Positions 1 through 7,837 of a DNA stretch of 33,425 bases are shown in pieces. Origin of the DNA: Prochlorococcus marinus (GTDB taxonomy: Bacteria; Cyanobacteriota; Cyanobacteriia; PCC-6307; Cyanobiaceae). The stretch lies in contig NZ_CVSZ01000009.1 in NCBI RefSeq assembly GCF_001180325.1, positions 1-33,425 of the forward strand. The letters are read 5' to 3'. The notes under the pieces are model-generated. The model made no database searches. It saw only the letters and a list, made by a program, of their open reading frames with translations, and was not told the DNA's origin. The position numbers and the translations under genes are program-made. Numbering within the stretch: position 1 is the stretch's first letter; each line of letters begins with the position of its first letter.

Positions 1-339
1 TCTATTAAATTGATAATTAGGTATTGCTGAAATCTCTACTAAAGCTGCTATCCCATCTGGATTAATCGTTGAAATCGCAGATGCCAAGACTTCCTCTGAG
101 ACAATATTTATTAATGACTCATCAAATTTTTTGCTTAGATTTTGATTCTTTCTTAGCCATTTTTCGGTGACTAAAATCTTAGAGGGATTTTTTCCAGACT
201 TCAGCAATTCTTTAATGAGATGCGTACCCTCTATGCAAAAAAAGTCTTGATCTTTTGGAGATGATCCTCTTTTAAATGATCTAAATCTTTTAACTAGATT
301 ATTGTTTTTACTAGTTATTTTTAAAAAAGTATTTTCTAT
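1..339 (-). CDS. SpoU/TrmH-family RNA 2'-O-methyltransferase, N-terminal part (cut by window start)
   Basis: The reading frame is open from about position 372 to the window edge. It encodes the N-terminal substrate-binding domain of SpoU-type 2'-O-ribose methyltransferases: a basic start (NNNLVKRFRSFKRG), then the family block FFCIEGTHLIKELLKSG, then a Rossmann-like stretch ending in INPDGIAALVEI. The SAM-binding trefoil-knot domain would lie beyond the window edge, so substrate (23S rRNA or tRNA) cannot be assigned. No ATG, GTG or TTG lies in frame between the upstream stop (373-375) and the conserved region. I placed the start at an ATA codon (337-339) because the sequence from there (IENTFLKITSKNN) looks like a normal N-terminus with Met replaced by Ile. 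It is divergent from murA. Confidence 0.75.
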   Translation of the reverse strand, partial: MENTFLKITSKNNNLVKRFRSFKRGSSPKDQDFFCIEGTHLIKELLKSGKNPSKILVTEKWLRKNQNLSKKFDESLINIVSEEVLASAISTINPDGIAALVEISAIPNYQFNR

Positions 340-528
340 GAGTATTTTGAAAAATTTGTTATTAACTATATTTTAATTACATAAATATTTTGATCAATTA
401 TTTATTAAATTTTTATTTCCCAAGAAATCAAAAAATACATTTTCACTTTTAATTAATATTCATGACGTTACATAGGGTGGACTTAATATTATTAGTTTGT
501 CATGATGAATCTAATAAATTAAGTCTTA

Positions 529-1899
529 ATGATTTGCGGAAGCAAAACGAAGTCATATCTTAAATCCCAAAATTTAAAGATTCTTGGCCAAGGCAAGTTA
601 AATGGAATAGTTGAAATAAGTGGTGCGAAGAATTCCGCCTTAGTTTTATTAGCCTCATCATTGCTAACTAATGAAAAAATAATTCTTGAAAATGTACCTC
701 TTCTCACTGATATTGAAAAGATGGGAAATATCTTAAAGAATTTAGGAGTGAATTTAGTTCGTAAAAACAACCAACTAGAAATAGATCCAACAACTATTTC
801 GATTAAAGAACTTCCATATGAACTTGTTAAAGGATTAAGAGCTAGTTTCTTTTGTATAGGTGCACTATTAACTAAATTTGGAGAAGCTCAAGTACCGTTA
901 CCAGGTGGATGCAATATTGGTTCAAGGCCAATAGACGAGCACATTAATGGATTAATCGCACTAGGAGCAGACATTATCATTGAAGATGGAATTGTAAAGG
1001 CAAAAACAAGGGAGAACAAAAATAGACTTCATGGTACTCATATTAAATTAAATTGTCCAAGTGTAGGTGCGACTGAAACTTTAATAATGGCAGCATCTTT
1101 AGCCAAAGGAAGAACTACTATTGAAAATGCTGCTAGAGAGCCTGAAGTTCAAGATTTATGCCAAATGCTTAATAAAATGGGGGCAAAAATTTATGACTCC
1201 GGGAAAGAAACAATTATTATTGATGGTGTTAATAAGCTTGGCGGATGTACCCATAAAGTAATTCCAGACCGAATAGAAGCTGGAACTTTTCTAATAGCTG
1301 CTGCTGCGACTTCCTCTGCAATAACAATTTCTCCAGTAATACCTCATCATCTTGAAGCTGTCACTAATAAGCTTCAAGAGAGTGGGAGTAAAATTACGAT
1401 TAAAGGTAATTCGATTTCTATCAAGAGTAAAGAGATTAAAGGGGTGGATATTGAAACAGCTCCTTTTCCAGGATTTCCTACTGATTTGCAGGCACCATTT
1501 ACAACTCTAATGGCAATCGCAAATGGTGAATCAAAGATAACTGAAACAATTTTCGAAAACAGAATGAATCATATTTATTTACTTAATGAAATGGGCGCCA
1601 GTATAAAACTAAACAAAAACATAGCTCACATCAAAGGTGTTAAAACAATTAATGGGATGAATCTAGTTGGCTCAGATTTAAGGTCATCAGCTGCATTAAT
1701 AATTGCAGGAATCATCGCTAAAGGTAGTAGTAATTTCTATGGATTAGAACATCTAGATAGAGGTTATGAAAATTTTGAATTAAAGCTAAAAAATTTAGGT
1801 GTAAAAATAGTTAGAGAGATCAGTAAAAATACTTTTGAGGAGAATGGATATAAACTTGAACCTAAATCTAAGAATCTTTCAAAACTCGAAGTTGCTTAG
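529..1899 (+). CDS. murA: UDP-N-acetylglucosamine 1-carboxyvinyltransferase
   Basis: MurA catalyses the first committed step of peptidoglycan synthesis in the cytoplasm, transferring enolpyruvate from PEP to UDP-GlcNAc. The 456-residue protein shows the EPSP-synthase-like fold with both hallmark sites: SGAKNS (31-36, Lys34/Asn35, substrate binding) and LPGGCNIGSRP, with Cys128 equivalent to the catalytic, fosfomycin-reactive Cys115 of E. coli. FPGFPTDLQAP carries Asp319, the likely general base. The N-terminus is about 14 residues longer than E. coli MurA, and a later start cannot be excluded, but there is no in-frame Met before the conserved domain. No Shine-Dalgarno is visible, which is common in this group. 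A hairpin straddles the stop codon. Confidence 0.96.
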   Translation: MICGSKTKSYLKSQNLKILGQGKLNGIVEISGAKNSALVLLASSLLTNEKIILENVPLLTDIEKMGNILKNLGVNLVRKNNQLEIDPTTISIKELPYELVKGLRASFFCIGALLTKFGEAQVPLPGGCNIGSRPIDEHINGLIALGADIIIEDGIVKAKTRENKNRLHGTHIKLNCPSVGATETLIMAASLAKGRTTIENAAREPEVQDLCQMLNKMGAKIYDSGKETIIIDGVNKLGGCTHKVIPDRIEAGTFLIAAAATSSAITISPVIPHHLEAVTNKLQESGSKITIKGNSISIKSKEIKGVDIETAPFPGFPTDLQAPFTTLMAIANGESKITETIFENRMNHIYLLNEMGASIKLNKNIAHIKGVKTINGMNLVGSDLRSSAALIIAGIIAKGSSNFYGLEHLDRGYENFELKLKNLGVKIVREISKNTFEENGYKLEPKSKNLSKLEVA

Positions 1900-1928
1900 T
1901 CTTTTCCAATAATATTATTAAAACTAAG
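1895..1928. terminator. Imperfect hairpin between convergent murA and micropeptide ORFs
   Basis: CTTAG (1895-1899) pairs with CTAAG (1924-1928). Between them TTTT pairs with AAAA, and the centre is the self-complementary AATAATATTATT. The hairpin spans the murA stop codon and lies 10 bases beyond the stop of the minus-strand ORF ending at 1938, so it could end transcription from both sides. There is no proper T-run on either strand and the stem is mostly A/T, so the call is tentative. Confidence 0.35.
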
Positions 1929-1937
1929 AAAGTTGAT

Positions 1938-2048
1938 TCAAACGTAAGCAATATTGATTAGTGAAATACAACCCAAAAATAATATAAACAAAACTAAAAA
2001 GCGATTAGACCAAATTTTATTTAAACCATTAAATTTGAATTCGTTCAT
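1938..2048 (-). CDS. Small single-pass membrane protein, 36 aa, function unknown
   Basis: The 36-residue ORF starts MNEFKFNGLNKIW and ends CISLINIAYV. Residues about 16-35 form one hydrophobic transmembrane segment (NRFLVLFILFLGCISLINIAYV) after a polar N-terminus, so a cytoplasmic N-tail is likely. Its ATG overlaps the TGA of the upstream 35-residue ORF as ATGA, the usual arrangement for translational coupling. It is convergent to murA. I do not recognise the family. Short one-helix proteins in cyanobacteria are often photosystem, cytochrome or thylakoid accessory subunits, but nothing in this sequence matches one I know. A chance ORF remains possible at this length. Confidence 0.5.
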   Translation of the reverse strand: MNEFKFNGLNKIWSNRFLVLFILFLGCISLINIAYV

Positions 2049-2152
2049 GCCCAAGTTCCGCCATTAGATCCGAATGTTGTCAGAATAGTTACTGCAATAA
2101 AAAGATAGGGGACAAATTTAAAGGATAATTTTTTAGCTTGAGTTTTAGACAT
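2045..2152 (-). CDS. Small single-pass membrane protein, 35 aa, function unknown
   Basis: The 35-residue ORF starts MSKTQAKKLSFKF: a lysine-rich N-terminus followed by one hydrophobic helix (about residues 13-28, VPYLFIAVTILTTFG) and a short tail SNGGTWA. An in-frame ATG at 2189-2191 would lengthen it to 49 residues. I chose the inner ATG because MSKTQAKK is a typical soluble N-tail. The gene overlaps the next small ORF by four bases (ATGA), and both share strand, size and topology, which supports a two-gene micropeptide operon. Family not recognised. Confidence 0.55.
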   Translation of the reverse strand: MSKTQAKKLSFKFVPYLFIAVTILTTFGSNGGTWA

Positions 2153-2397
2153 TTGTTTTTTTGCCAAATATAACACAATATTACTAATCATGAAGCTATC
2201 CCCTTTAAAAAACAACTTTTAAGCTTATTTATTTACAAAAATGTATCATAAATGTTTAAATTTTCTTTTTTACCTCATTTCTTGTCAGCAAATGCAATAA
2301 ATAATTCTATGTTTTTATCGAAAAGATTAACTATTAACAAACGTTTTCTTGATAACCTTTCCTTGACCAAAACAATAGTCAATAAGTTGATTTTTGT
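2153..2397. other. AT-rich spacer without a convincing gene
   Basis: The 245 bases between the micropeptide ORFs and the tRNA-Leu promoter are AT-rich. ORFs on both strands here run into the tRNA gene and show low-complexity Phe/Leu/Lys composition, so I do not call them. The spacer probably holds the divergent promoters of the micropeptide pair and of tRNA-Leu. Confidence 0.5.
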
Positions 2398-2403
2398 TAT
2401 AAT
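2398..2403 (+). promoter_or_regulatory. Perfect -10 box for tRNA-Leu and argD
   Basis: TATAAT lies 27 bases upstream of the mature tRNA 5' end, as expected for a sigma-70-type promoter with a 20-base leader. No good -35 box lies 17 bases upstream, which is usual in Prochlorococcus. This is probably the start of a tRNA-Leu/argD transcript. Confidence 0.5.
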
Positions 2404-2430
2404 AAAAAAGTTCATTTTTTCAAAAGCCTT

Positions 2431-2512
2431 GGGAGCGTGGTGGAATTGGTAGACGCACCGCACTCAAAATGCGGCACCTTCGGGTATGTCGGTTCAAGTC
2501 CGACCGCTCCCA
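2431..2512 (+). tRNA. tRNA-Leu (CAA)
   Basis: The acceptor stem GGGAGCG pairs with CGCTCCC (2505-2511), with discriminator A at 2512. The anticodon stem CCGCA/TGCGG encloses CTCAAAA, giving anticodon CAA (2465-2467), which reads UUG. A long variable arm (hairpin with CTTCGG) and the T-loop GGTTCAAGTCC confirm a class II tRNA-Leu. No CCA is encoded. The argD start codon follows after only five bases. Confidence 0.97.
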
Positions 2513-2517
2513 CTTTG

Positions 2518-3693
2518 ATGAATACCTATAATCGATTCGAGATATCTTTCAAAAAAGGAAAAGGTTGTTGGCTATGGGACAAAACAGGTAAAAGGTATCT
2601 TGATGCAGTCGCTGGTATAGCAACTTGTAGTCTTGGACATAGCGACAGAGTTTTAAGAAGAAGATTGTCAACTCAATTAAAAAAGATTCAGCACATTTCT
2701 AATCTCTACAACATTGAAGAACAAGAACAATTAAGCAGAACTTTAACGAATATGAGTTGTGCTAAAAGCGTCTTCTTCTGCAATAGTGGTGCGGAAGCAA
2801 ATGAATCAGCAATTAAATTAATTAAAAAATATGGGAATACAACAAATAAAGGTAAAGAATCCATCATTCTTGCAGCAGAATCCAGCTTTCATGGAAGGAC
2901 GCTTGCAGCCTTGAGTGCCACTGGACAGCCCAAATATCAAAAAGGTTTCGAACCAATGATTCAAGGGTTCAAATTTTTTAAATTTAACAATTTTGATTCG
3001 GTAAAAAAATTATTTGAAGAGTGTGAAAATAATGATCAAAAAATTTCCGGGGTTTTAGTTGAACCAATACAAGGAGAAGGCGGCGTAATTCCTGGAAGTA
3101 AAATATTTTTTAAAAGCCTGAGAGAAATATGTGATAAATATAATTCTCTTCTCATTTTAGATGAGGTCCAAAGTGGAGTAGGACGAACTGGAAAAATGTG
3201 GGGTTATGAGAATTTAGGAATTGAACCTGATGGTTTCACCCTTGCTAAAGGATTAGGAGGAGGTCATGCAATTGGAGCATTATTAGTAAAAGAAAAAGCC
3301 AACATTTTTTCTCCAGGAGATCATGCAAGCACTTTTGGAGGGAACCCATTCGCCTGTAAAGCTGCCCTAACTGTATTAGAAGAAATAAATAGAAGAAATA
3401 TTATCAATAATGTTTATCTAAGAGGGGAACAATTAAGTACTGGGTTTGAAGAATTGTCGAAAAAATTTCCAAATATTATCAGTGGAAAAAGAGGTTTAGG
3501 TTTAATACAAGGTCTTGTGATCAATGATGATTATGCTGATGCAAAAAAAATTACATTAAAAGCTTTTGACAAAGGATTACTGGTAGTCCCTGCAGGAGGA
3601 AATGTTGTAAGGATTGTCCCACCATTAGTTATATCTCGAAGAGAAATTAATATTCTTTTGGATAAGCTAAATTCAATTTTTGAAGATTTATAG
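2518..3693 (+). CDS. argD: Acetylornithine aminotransferase
   Basis: PLP-dependent class III aminotransferase that converts N-acetylglutamate semialdehyde to N-acetylornithine in arginine synthesis (cytoplasm, probably a dimer). In the 391-residue protein I see SGAEANE (about 90-96, PLP phosphate binding), SSFHGRT (about 122-128), LDEVQSG with Asp215 contacting the pyridine nitrogen, and TLAKGLGGG with Lys244 as the Schiff-base lysine. The open frame extends upstream through the tRNA. I start at ATG 2518 because MNTYNRFEISFKKGKGCWLWD matches the family N-terminus and everything before it is tRNA sequence. The mRNA would have a leader of five bases if the tRNA is cut out. folC follows after 11 bases. 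Confidence 0.95.
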   Translation: MNTYNRFEISFKKGKGCWLWDKTGKRYLDAVAGIATCSLGHSDRVLRRRLSTQLKKIQHISNLYNIEEQEQLSRTLTNMSCAKSVFFCNSGAEANESAIKLIKKYGNTTNKGKESIILAAESSFHGRTLAALSATGQPKYQKGFEPMIQGFKFFKFNNFDSVKKLFEECENNDQKISGVLVEPIQGEGGVIPGSKIFFKSLREICDKYNSLLILDEVQSGVGRTGKMWGYENLGIEPDGFTLAKGLGGGHAIGALLVKEKANIFSPGDHASTFGGNPFACKAALTVLEEINRRNIINNVYLRGEQLSTGFEELSKKFPNIISGKRGLGLIQGLVINDDYADAKKITLKAFDKGLLVVPAGGNVVRIVPPLVISRREINILLDKLNSIFEDL

Positions 3694-3704
3694 CAATTTA
3701 AATT

Positions 3705-4937
3705 TTGAAAAATGCAGATTTAAAAACTTTTGAATTATTATCACCTAAATATGAAAGGGATAATATCAAGTTAGGTTTATCAAGAATTAAAAAAGCACTT
3801 AAAGAACTTGGTAATCCTTGCAAGAATATCCCTGCGATACAGATTATTGGAACCAATGGGAAAGGATCAATCGCGGCATATTTAGAAAGTATACTTTTTG
3901 AAGCTAAAAGGAATTTTGGTGTAACGACATCTCCTCATCTTTTGGATGTATGCGAGAGGATTAGAGTTAATAAAAAAAATATTAATAAAACTGATTTTGA
4001 AAAAATCTATAGATTTATAGAAAAAAATTTTTCAACACTTGAATTAACTCCTTTTGAAAAAATCATTTGCTGTGCACTAAATTTTTTTGACCATAAAAAA
4101 GTTGAATTACTCATTCTTGAAGCTGGCTTAGGGGGAAGATTAGACGCGACAACAGCCCATAAATCTAGACCAATCATTGCTATTGGGAATATTGGCTTAG
4201 ACCATAAAGAATTTCTTGGAGATACGATTGAAAAAATTGCCGAAGAAAAATTAGCAGTTATTGAAAAAAACTCAATTGTCATCTCATGCAATCAAAATAG
4301 TCAAGTTGAAAATTTAATAACCACAAAAGTAAAAGAGGTTGGGGCAGAAATTATCTGGAAAGATTCAATTTCAAACAGCTATGAGCTTGGATTAAAAGGA
4401 ATTTTTCAAAAGCAAAATGCTTCAGTAGCTGTTGGAGCAATTGAGGCGCTGAATAATTTGGGATTTAGTATAAAAGAAAAACATATATCTGAAGGTCTTA
4501 AAAAAACAACTTGGAACGGAAGGCTAGAAATAATAAATTATTTCAACAAAGAAATTCTTGTAGATTGCGCACATAATTATCCTGCTGCAAAAGCACTCTC
4601 TAATGAGCGAAGAAATTGGGAGAATGAAGATAAAGGAATCTATTGGATTTTAGGTGTTCAAAGACAAAAAGATATTTACGCAATATTAAAAACACTTCTA
4701 AAGAAAAATGATCGTTTATTACTTGTGCCAGTTCCAAACCAACCTAGTTGGCAATTAAATGATCTCTCTCAGATTAAACAAATTGACTTTCAAAAAACAA
4801 TTGAATTTAATACATTTGAACTTGCCATTGACTATTTATTTTCCCTAGAAAAATGGCCACCTAATCGTCCAGTCCTAACGGGTTCTATTTTTTTAGTTGC
4901 TGAATTTATTAAATTTGCAAATAAACAGAAATGTTAA
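3705..4937 (+). CDS. folC: Bifunctional dihydrofolate/folylpolyglutamate synthase
   Basis: ATP-dependent Mur-ligase-type enzyme that adds glutamate to dihydropteroate and then to tetrahydrofolates. The 410-residue protein has the P-loop IIGTNGKGS (47-55), TTSPHL (74-79), EAGLGGRLDATT (139-150), and DHKEFLGDTIEKIAEEK (166-182), the region before the carbamylated lysine of the family. NGRLEI (271-276) and DCAHN (287-291) mark the C-terminal domain. The start is a TTG; there is no in-frame ATG between the argD stop and the conserved region. It follows argD by 11 bases, suggesting cotranscription. Its stop overlaps the stop of the convergent FAD oxidoreductase gene by four bases. Confidence 0.93.
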   Translation: MKNADLKTFELLSPKYERDNIKLGLSRIKKALKELGNPCKNIPAIQIIGTNGKGSIAAYLESILFEAKRNFGVTTSPHLLDVCERIRVNKKNINKTDFEKIYRFIEKNFSTLELTPFEKIICCALNFFDHKKVELLILEAGLGGRLDATTAHKSRPIIAIGNIGLDHKEFLGDTIEKIAEEKLAVIEKNSIVISCNQNSQVENLITTKVKEVGAEIIWKDSISNSYELGLKGIFQKQNASVAVGAIEALNNLGFSIKEKHISEGLKKTTWNGRLEIINYFNKEILVDCAHNYPAAKALSNERRNWENEDKGIYWILGVQRQKDIYAILKTLLKKNDRLLLVPVPNQPSWQLNDLSQIKQIDFQKTIEFNTFELAIDYLFSLEKWPPNRPVLTGSIFLVAEFIKFANKQKC

Positions 4938-6289
4938 ATATTAAATTGTTCCTTTACTTCCCAACCTTCCAATTTCCCAGGATTTAATAGCCCTTTAGGA
5001 TCAAATTTTAATTTCGCTTTTACTTGATCTGCGTCAACCACTCCTAGGCCTCCGCCTTCGACAGTTAAAACATGGGGATTAAAAATAAACGCCCCAAGTT
5101 TCTTACAATCTTCCATTATTTCATTTAATTCATCTATCCCATTCCACCTTAATACAGGTAAAGCCGCTAATCGCGGTGATCCTTGTTGAGAAACTGCCTC
5201 TAAATGCCAAAGAACTTTTCTACCCCATTTTTTTCTCAGAAAATTAATCAATTCTAGTTCATTATTAAGTGGCAAAAGCATCTGTAAATAAGTCCAAATT
5301 TTATCCTTAGACCTCATATGAAGAGTTGTATGATTCCATACGACTTCAGAAATTCCATTGACGAGTTTTTCTTCTTCCCCAAGGAGTGTAAATTCAGCTT
5401 TGAATTTTTTACAAATCAACTCGATTGTTTTTGTTCCTCCAAAAGTAGATTGAATTAATATCTTGTGACTTCTAGCATTACTTTTAAGCCATTTTGGCAT
5501 TTGATCTACAATTTCATCTTCAAGAATTGCTCCTAGTTTCAGATCAATTGCTGCGCTGGTAAGAGTTTTTAATATTTCTATTGTTTTTTCAAACTCAATA
5601 CAGTCAATAACTATTGAATACCACTTACGTTTGATATCTGTAGCAAGTAGTAAAGAAGTAATTATTCCATTTGTCCCATAAGCATGATTTAGTGGTTCGG
5701 ATTCTTCAGCATCAAATTTTAATAATTCAGGTTTTTTATTAATCGTTACTGCCTCTAAACCAATAAGATTTCCTGGATCTCTTAAAAATCCCCACCTAAT
5801 TGAACCAATACCTCCTGATCCACCTGCAATAAAACCACCAATTGTTGCAGTTTTCCAAGTACTAGGAAGCAACCTCAATTCCCTCCCATATTTTTCTAAT
5901 TGTTTATTCAAGTCTCCCATCACACAGCCAGACTGTACTTTTACAAAGCCTGTATCTGGATCAAATTCTTCTAACTTATTAAAGTTACTCATCTGCATTA
6001 CAACTCCTTTAAACAATGGGACAGCTTGTCCATAATTACCTGTACCTGAACCCCTCAAAGTAAGTGGGATAGAAAATTCCCAACAAATTTCTGCTACTTC
6101 CTTTACTGCTTTGTGATCACTAGGTCTTACCACCAAATCAGCAATACATTCGTCTAATTTTTCAGTAAGGATTGGAGAGTAGTTATAAAAATCTTTTGAA
6201 AGCCTTTTTATGTCAGATTGGCTTTCAATTATCTCTAAGTTTTTAACTTCCCTAAATTTGTCTATAAATTTAAGAGTTTTTGATCTCAT
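4934..6289 (-). CDS. FAD-binding oxidoreductase (GlcD/FAD_binding_4 family)
   Basis: This 451-residue flavoprotein belongs to the vanillyl-alcohol-oxidase/PCMH-type FAD family (GlcD-like). The FAD-binding half contains VVRPSDHKAV (53-62), the PP-loop RGSGTGNYGQAVP (79-91), and TIGGFIAGGSGGIGSIRWG (149-167), which wraps the cofactor. The C-terminal oxidase domain ends with the family motif GLLNPGKLEGW. The substrate cannot be read from the sequence; relatives oxidise 2-hydroxy acids such as glycolate or D-lactate. I see no Fe-S cluster motif and no partner GlcE/GlcF gene here. The gene lies 38 bases downstream of the deaminase-like gene on the same strand, so the two are probably an operon. 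The convergent 3' end overlaps folC. Confidence 0.85.
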   Translation of the reverse strand: MRSKTLKFIDKFREVKNLEIIESQSDIKRLSKDFYNYSPILTEKLDECIADLVVRPSDHKAVKEVAEICWEFSIPLTLRGSGTGNYGQAVPLFKGVVMQMSNFNKLEEFDPDTGFVKVQSGCVMGDLNKQLEKYGRELRLLPSTWKTATIGGFIAGGSGGIGSIRWGFLRDPGNLIGLEAVTINKKPELLKFDAEESEPLNHAYGTNGIITSLLLATDIKRKWYSIVIDCIEFEKTIEILKTLTSAAIDLKLGAILEDEIVDQMPKWLKSNARSHKILIQSTFGGTKTIELICKKFKAEFTLLGEEEKLVNGISEVVWNHTTLHMRSKDKIWTYLQMLLPLNNELELINFLRKKWGRKVLWHLEAVSQQGSPRLAALPVLRWNGIDELNEIMEDCKKLGAFIFNPHVLTVEGGGLGVVDADQVKAKLKFDPKGLLNPGKLEGWEVKEQFNI

Positions 6290-6327
6290 TAATTAAATTC
6301 TTATTGCTATGTATATAAATTAGCCGA

Positions 6328-7563
6328 TTAGCTATATAAATCGCCTTTTATAAACACTTTTCTCTTTAATGAACTCGAAAAAACATCTGCCCATCTTTGT
6401 GCATCTAAAATCACAAAATCAGCAGGACAACCCTTTTTAATTAAACCATCCCATTTTAAGTTTAATAATCTGCTTGGAGCTAAAAAAATAGAAGATAGAG
6501 TCATTCTCTCCCAGGGATTTAGTTGAAGCATAGGTATAGAGCAAGACAACATATAAAAAGGATCAAAATTACCAAATGGGTACCAGGGATCTTGAACGTT
6601 ATCACTACCTAGAGATACATCCACGTGTGATTTTTGTAATTGCTTTATTGGAGCAACTGGTCTTTTTAATGAGGTAGTTTTATTACTTCGATTGAGCAGC
6701 CAAAAATTTGTTAGAGGTAAAGCAATAACTTTAATATTTTTCTCAGCCATTTTTTCTCCTAAATTTGTAATCTCTCTATGACTTAGAGAAATAAGACTAC
6801 TCAAATGACTACAAGTAATTGGAATACTTTTAATTTTTAAATTTTCGATTGTCTCTAATAAAACTTTTATTCCCGCTCCAGGTTCAATAATTGATTCATC
6901 TATATGCAAATCAATTTCTAATTTATATTTACTAGCTAGAAGTAGCATCTTTGAAAGAAATTTGCTTGTATCTTTTTTATTGAAAGGAGGAACAATTACA
7001 CCTCCTAAAATGCCTCCATTAGAGGATAATATTTTTGCCAAATCTTCTCCATTAGTTGTATCCCAGAATTCCAATGGAGCTAGAGCAACGAATTGTAAAG
7101 TCAACTCAGATGAAAATTTTTTTTGTAATTTAAAAAGTTCAATCCAAATATCAATAGATTGACTTTTGTAAGTATCAATATGACTTCTAATAGCTCGGTA
7201 TCCATTTTGTATGGCGAGTTTTAATGATTTCTCAACTCTTTCAAGAACCTTGTCTTTAGTTCTAGTTTTATGTTCTTCAAGATTTACTGATAATGCTCCT
7301 CCATAGTTTGATTCCAGATTAGGAAAGTCTGCCCATGTAAAAGATTTATCAAAATGCGAATGCGTTTCAACAAATCTTGGGAATAAAATATTTTTTGGTT
7401 TTGTAACTTTATTTTTTAAAGGCTTTAACTCAGAAACAAATCCATCCTCCCAACAAATGGAAACTGAACATAAATCCTCTACATCGATAATGAGGTTATC
7501 TATATCTTCTATTAAACAAAGGCTTCTGGGAATAAGAACCTCAGCTGTGCCGGAATTACTCAA
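6328..7563 (-). CDS. Cytosine-deaminase-like metal-dependent amidohydrolase
   Basis: This 411-residue TIM-barrel amidohydrolase carries the CodA-type metal set: HSHFDK (His68, His70), RSHID (126-130), DLHIDE (His220, with Glu223 as likely proton shuttle), CSHLSS (His253), and LGSDNVQDPWYPFG (Asp321 plus the DPWYP signature of cytosine deaminases). Known relatives deaminate cytosine, isocytosine or creatinine, or hydrolyse triazine-like rings, so the true substrate is open. It would act in the cytoplasm. The N-terminal 50 residues and the C-terminal QRWADVFSSS...FIKGD form the usual small beta-sandwich. It is the first gene of an apparent pair with the FAD oxidoreductase downstream. Confidence 0.85.
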   Translation of the reverse strand: MSNSGTAEVLIPRSLCLIEDIDNLIIDVEDLCSVSICWEDGFVSELKPLKNKVTKPKNILFPRFVETHSHFDKSFTWADFPNLESNYGGALSVNLEEHKTRTKDKVLERVEKSLKLAIQNGYRAIRSHIDTYKSQSIDIWIELFKLQKKFSSELTLQFVALAPLEFWDTTNGEDLAKILSSNGGILGGVIVPPFNKKDTSKFLSKMLLLASKYKLEIDLHIDESIIEPGAGIKVLLETIENLKIKSIPITCSHLSSLISLSHREITNLGEKMAEKNIKVIALPLTNFWLLNRSNKTTSLKRPVAPIKQLQKSHVDVSLGSDNVQDPWYPFGNFDPFYMLSCSIPMLQLNPWERMTLSSIFLAPSRLLNLKWDGLIKKGCPADFVILDAQRWADVFSSSLKRKVFIKGDLYS

Positions 7564-7691
7564 ATTTTTAAATTTTTTTTTATTTTAAATCATAAGAAAA
7601 CTTTACTGAATTAGAAAATAATTCAAATTTCGCTAAAAGATAAAAATAACTATGAAAAATTACCCTCGAGTTGTTAAATTTATAAATGTGA

Positions 7692-7765
7692 GGCGGGCGT
7701 CGCCAAGTGGTTAAGGCAGCGGCTTGTGGCGCCGCTATTCGGGGGTTCGAATCCCCTCGCTCGCC
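7692..7765 (+). tRNA. tRNA-His (GTG)
   Basis: The anticodon stem GCGGC/GCCGC encloses TTGTGGC, giving anticodon GTG. The acceptor GCGGGCG pairs with CGCTCGC through one G-U pair. An extra G at 7692 faces C73 at 7765, the G-1:C73 identity element of bacterial tRNA-His. The T-arm is GGGGG-TTCGAAT-CCCCT. No CCA is encoded. miaB starts about 70 bases downstream. Confidence 0.97.
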
Positions 7766-7837
7766 CTCAAAAATATTGCAGCAAAATTATTTAACTTGTA
7801 ATTTTGAATTAAAGAATCATAAAAAATTACTAGCAAA

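Noticed and set aside
462..563. A 33-codon ORF overlapping the murA start in another frame
   Set aside because: Short, no family resemblance, and overlaps the murA start codon; possible as an upstream ORF but nothing supports it.
2252..2463. ORFs of 62-66 codons on both strands upstream of and into tRNA-Leu
   Set aside because: They run into the tRNA gene and have low-complexity composition; the tRNA and its promoter explain the region.
2437..2517. An N-terminal extension of argD through the tRNA
   Set aside because: The sequence is a complete tRNA-Leu, and the ArgD family start matches MNTYNRF at 2518.
4007..4291. A 94-codon ORF antisense to folC
   Set aside because: Shadow of the folC reading frame with no own features.
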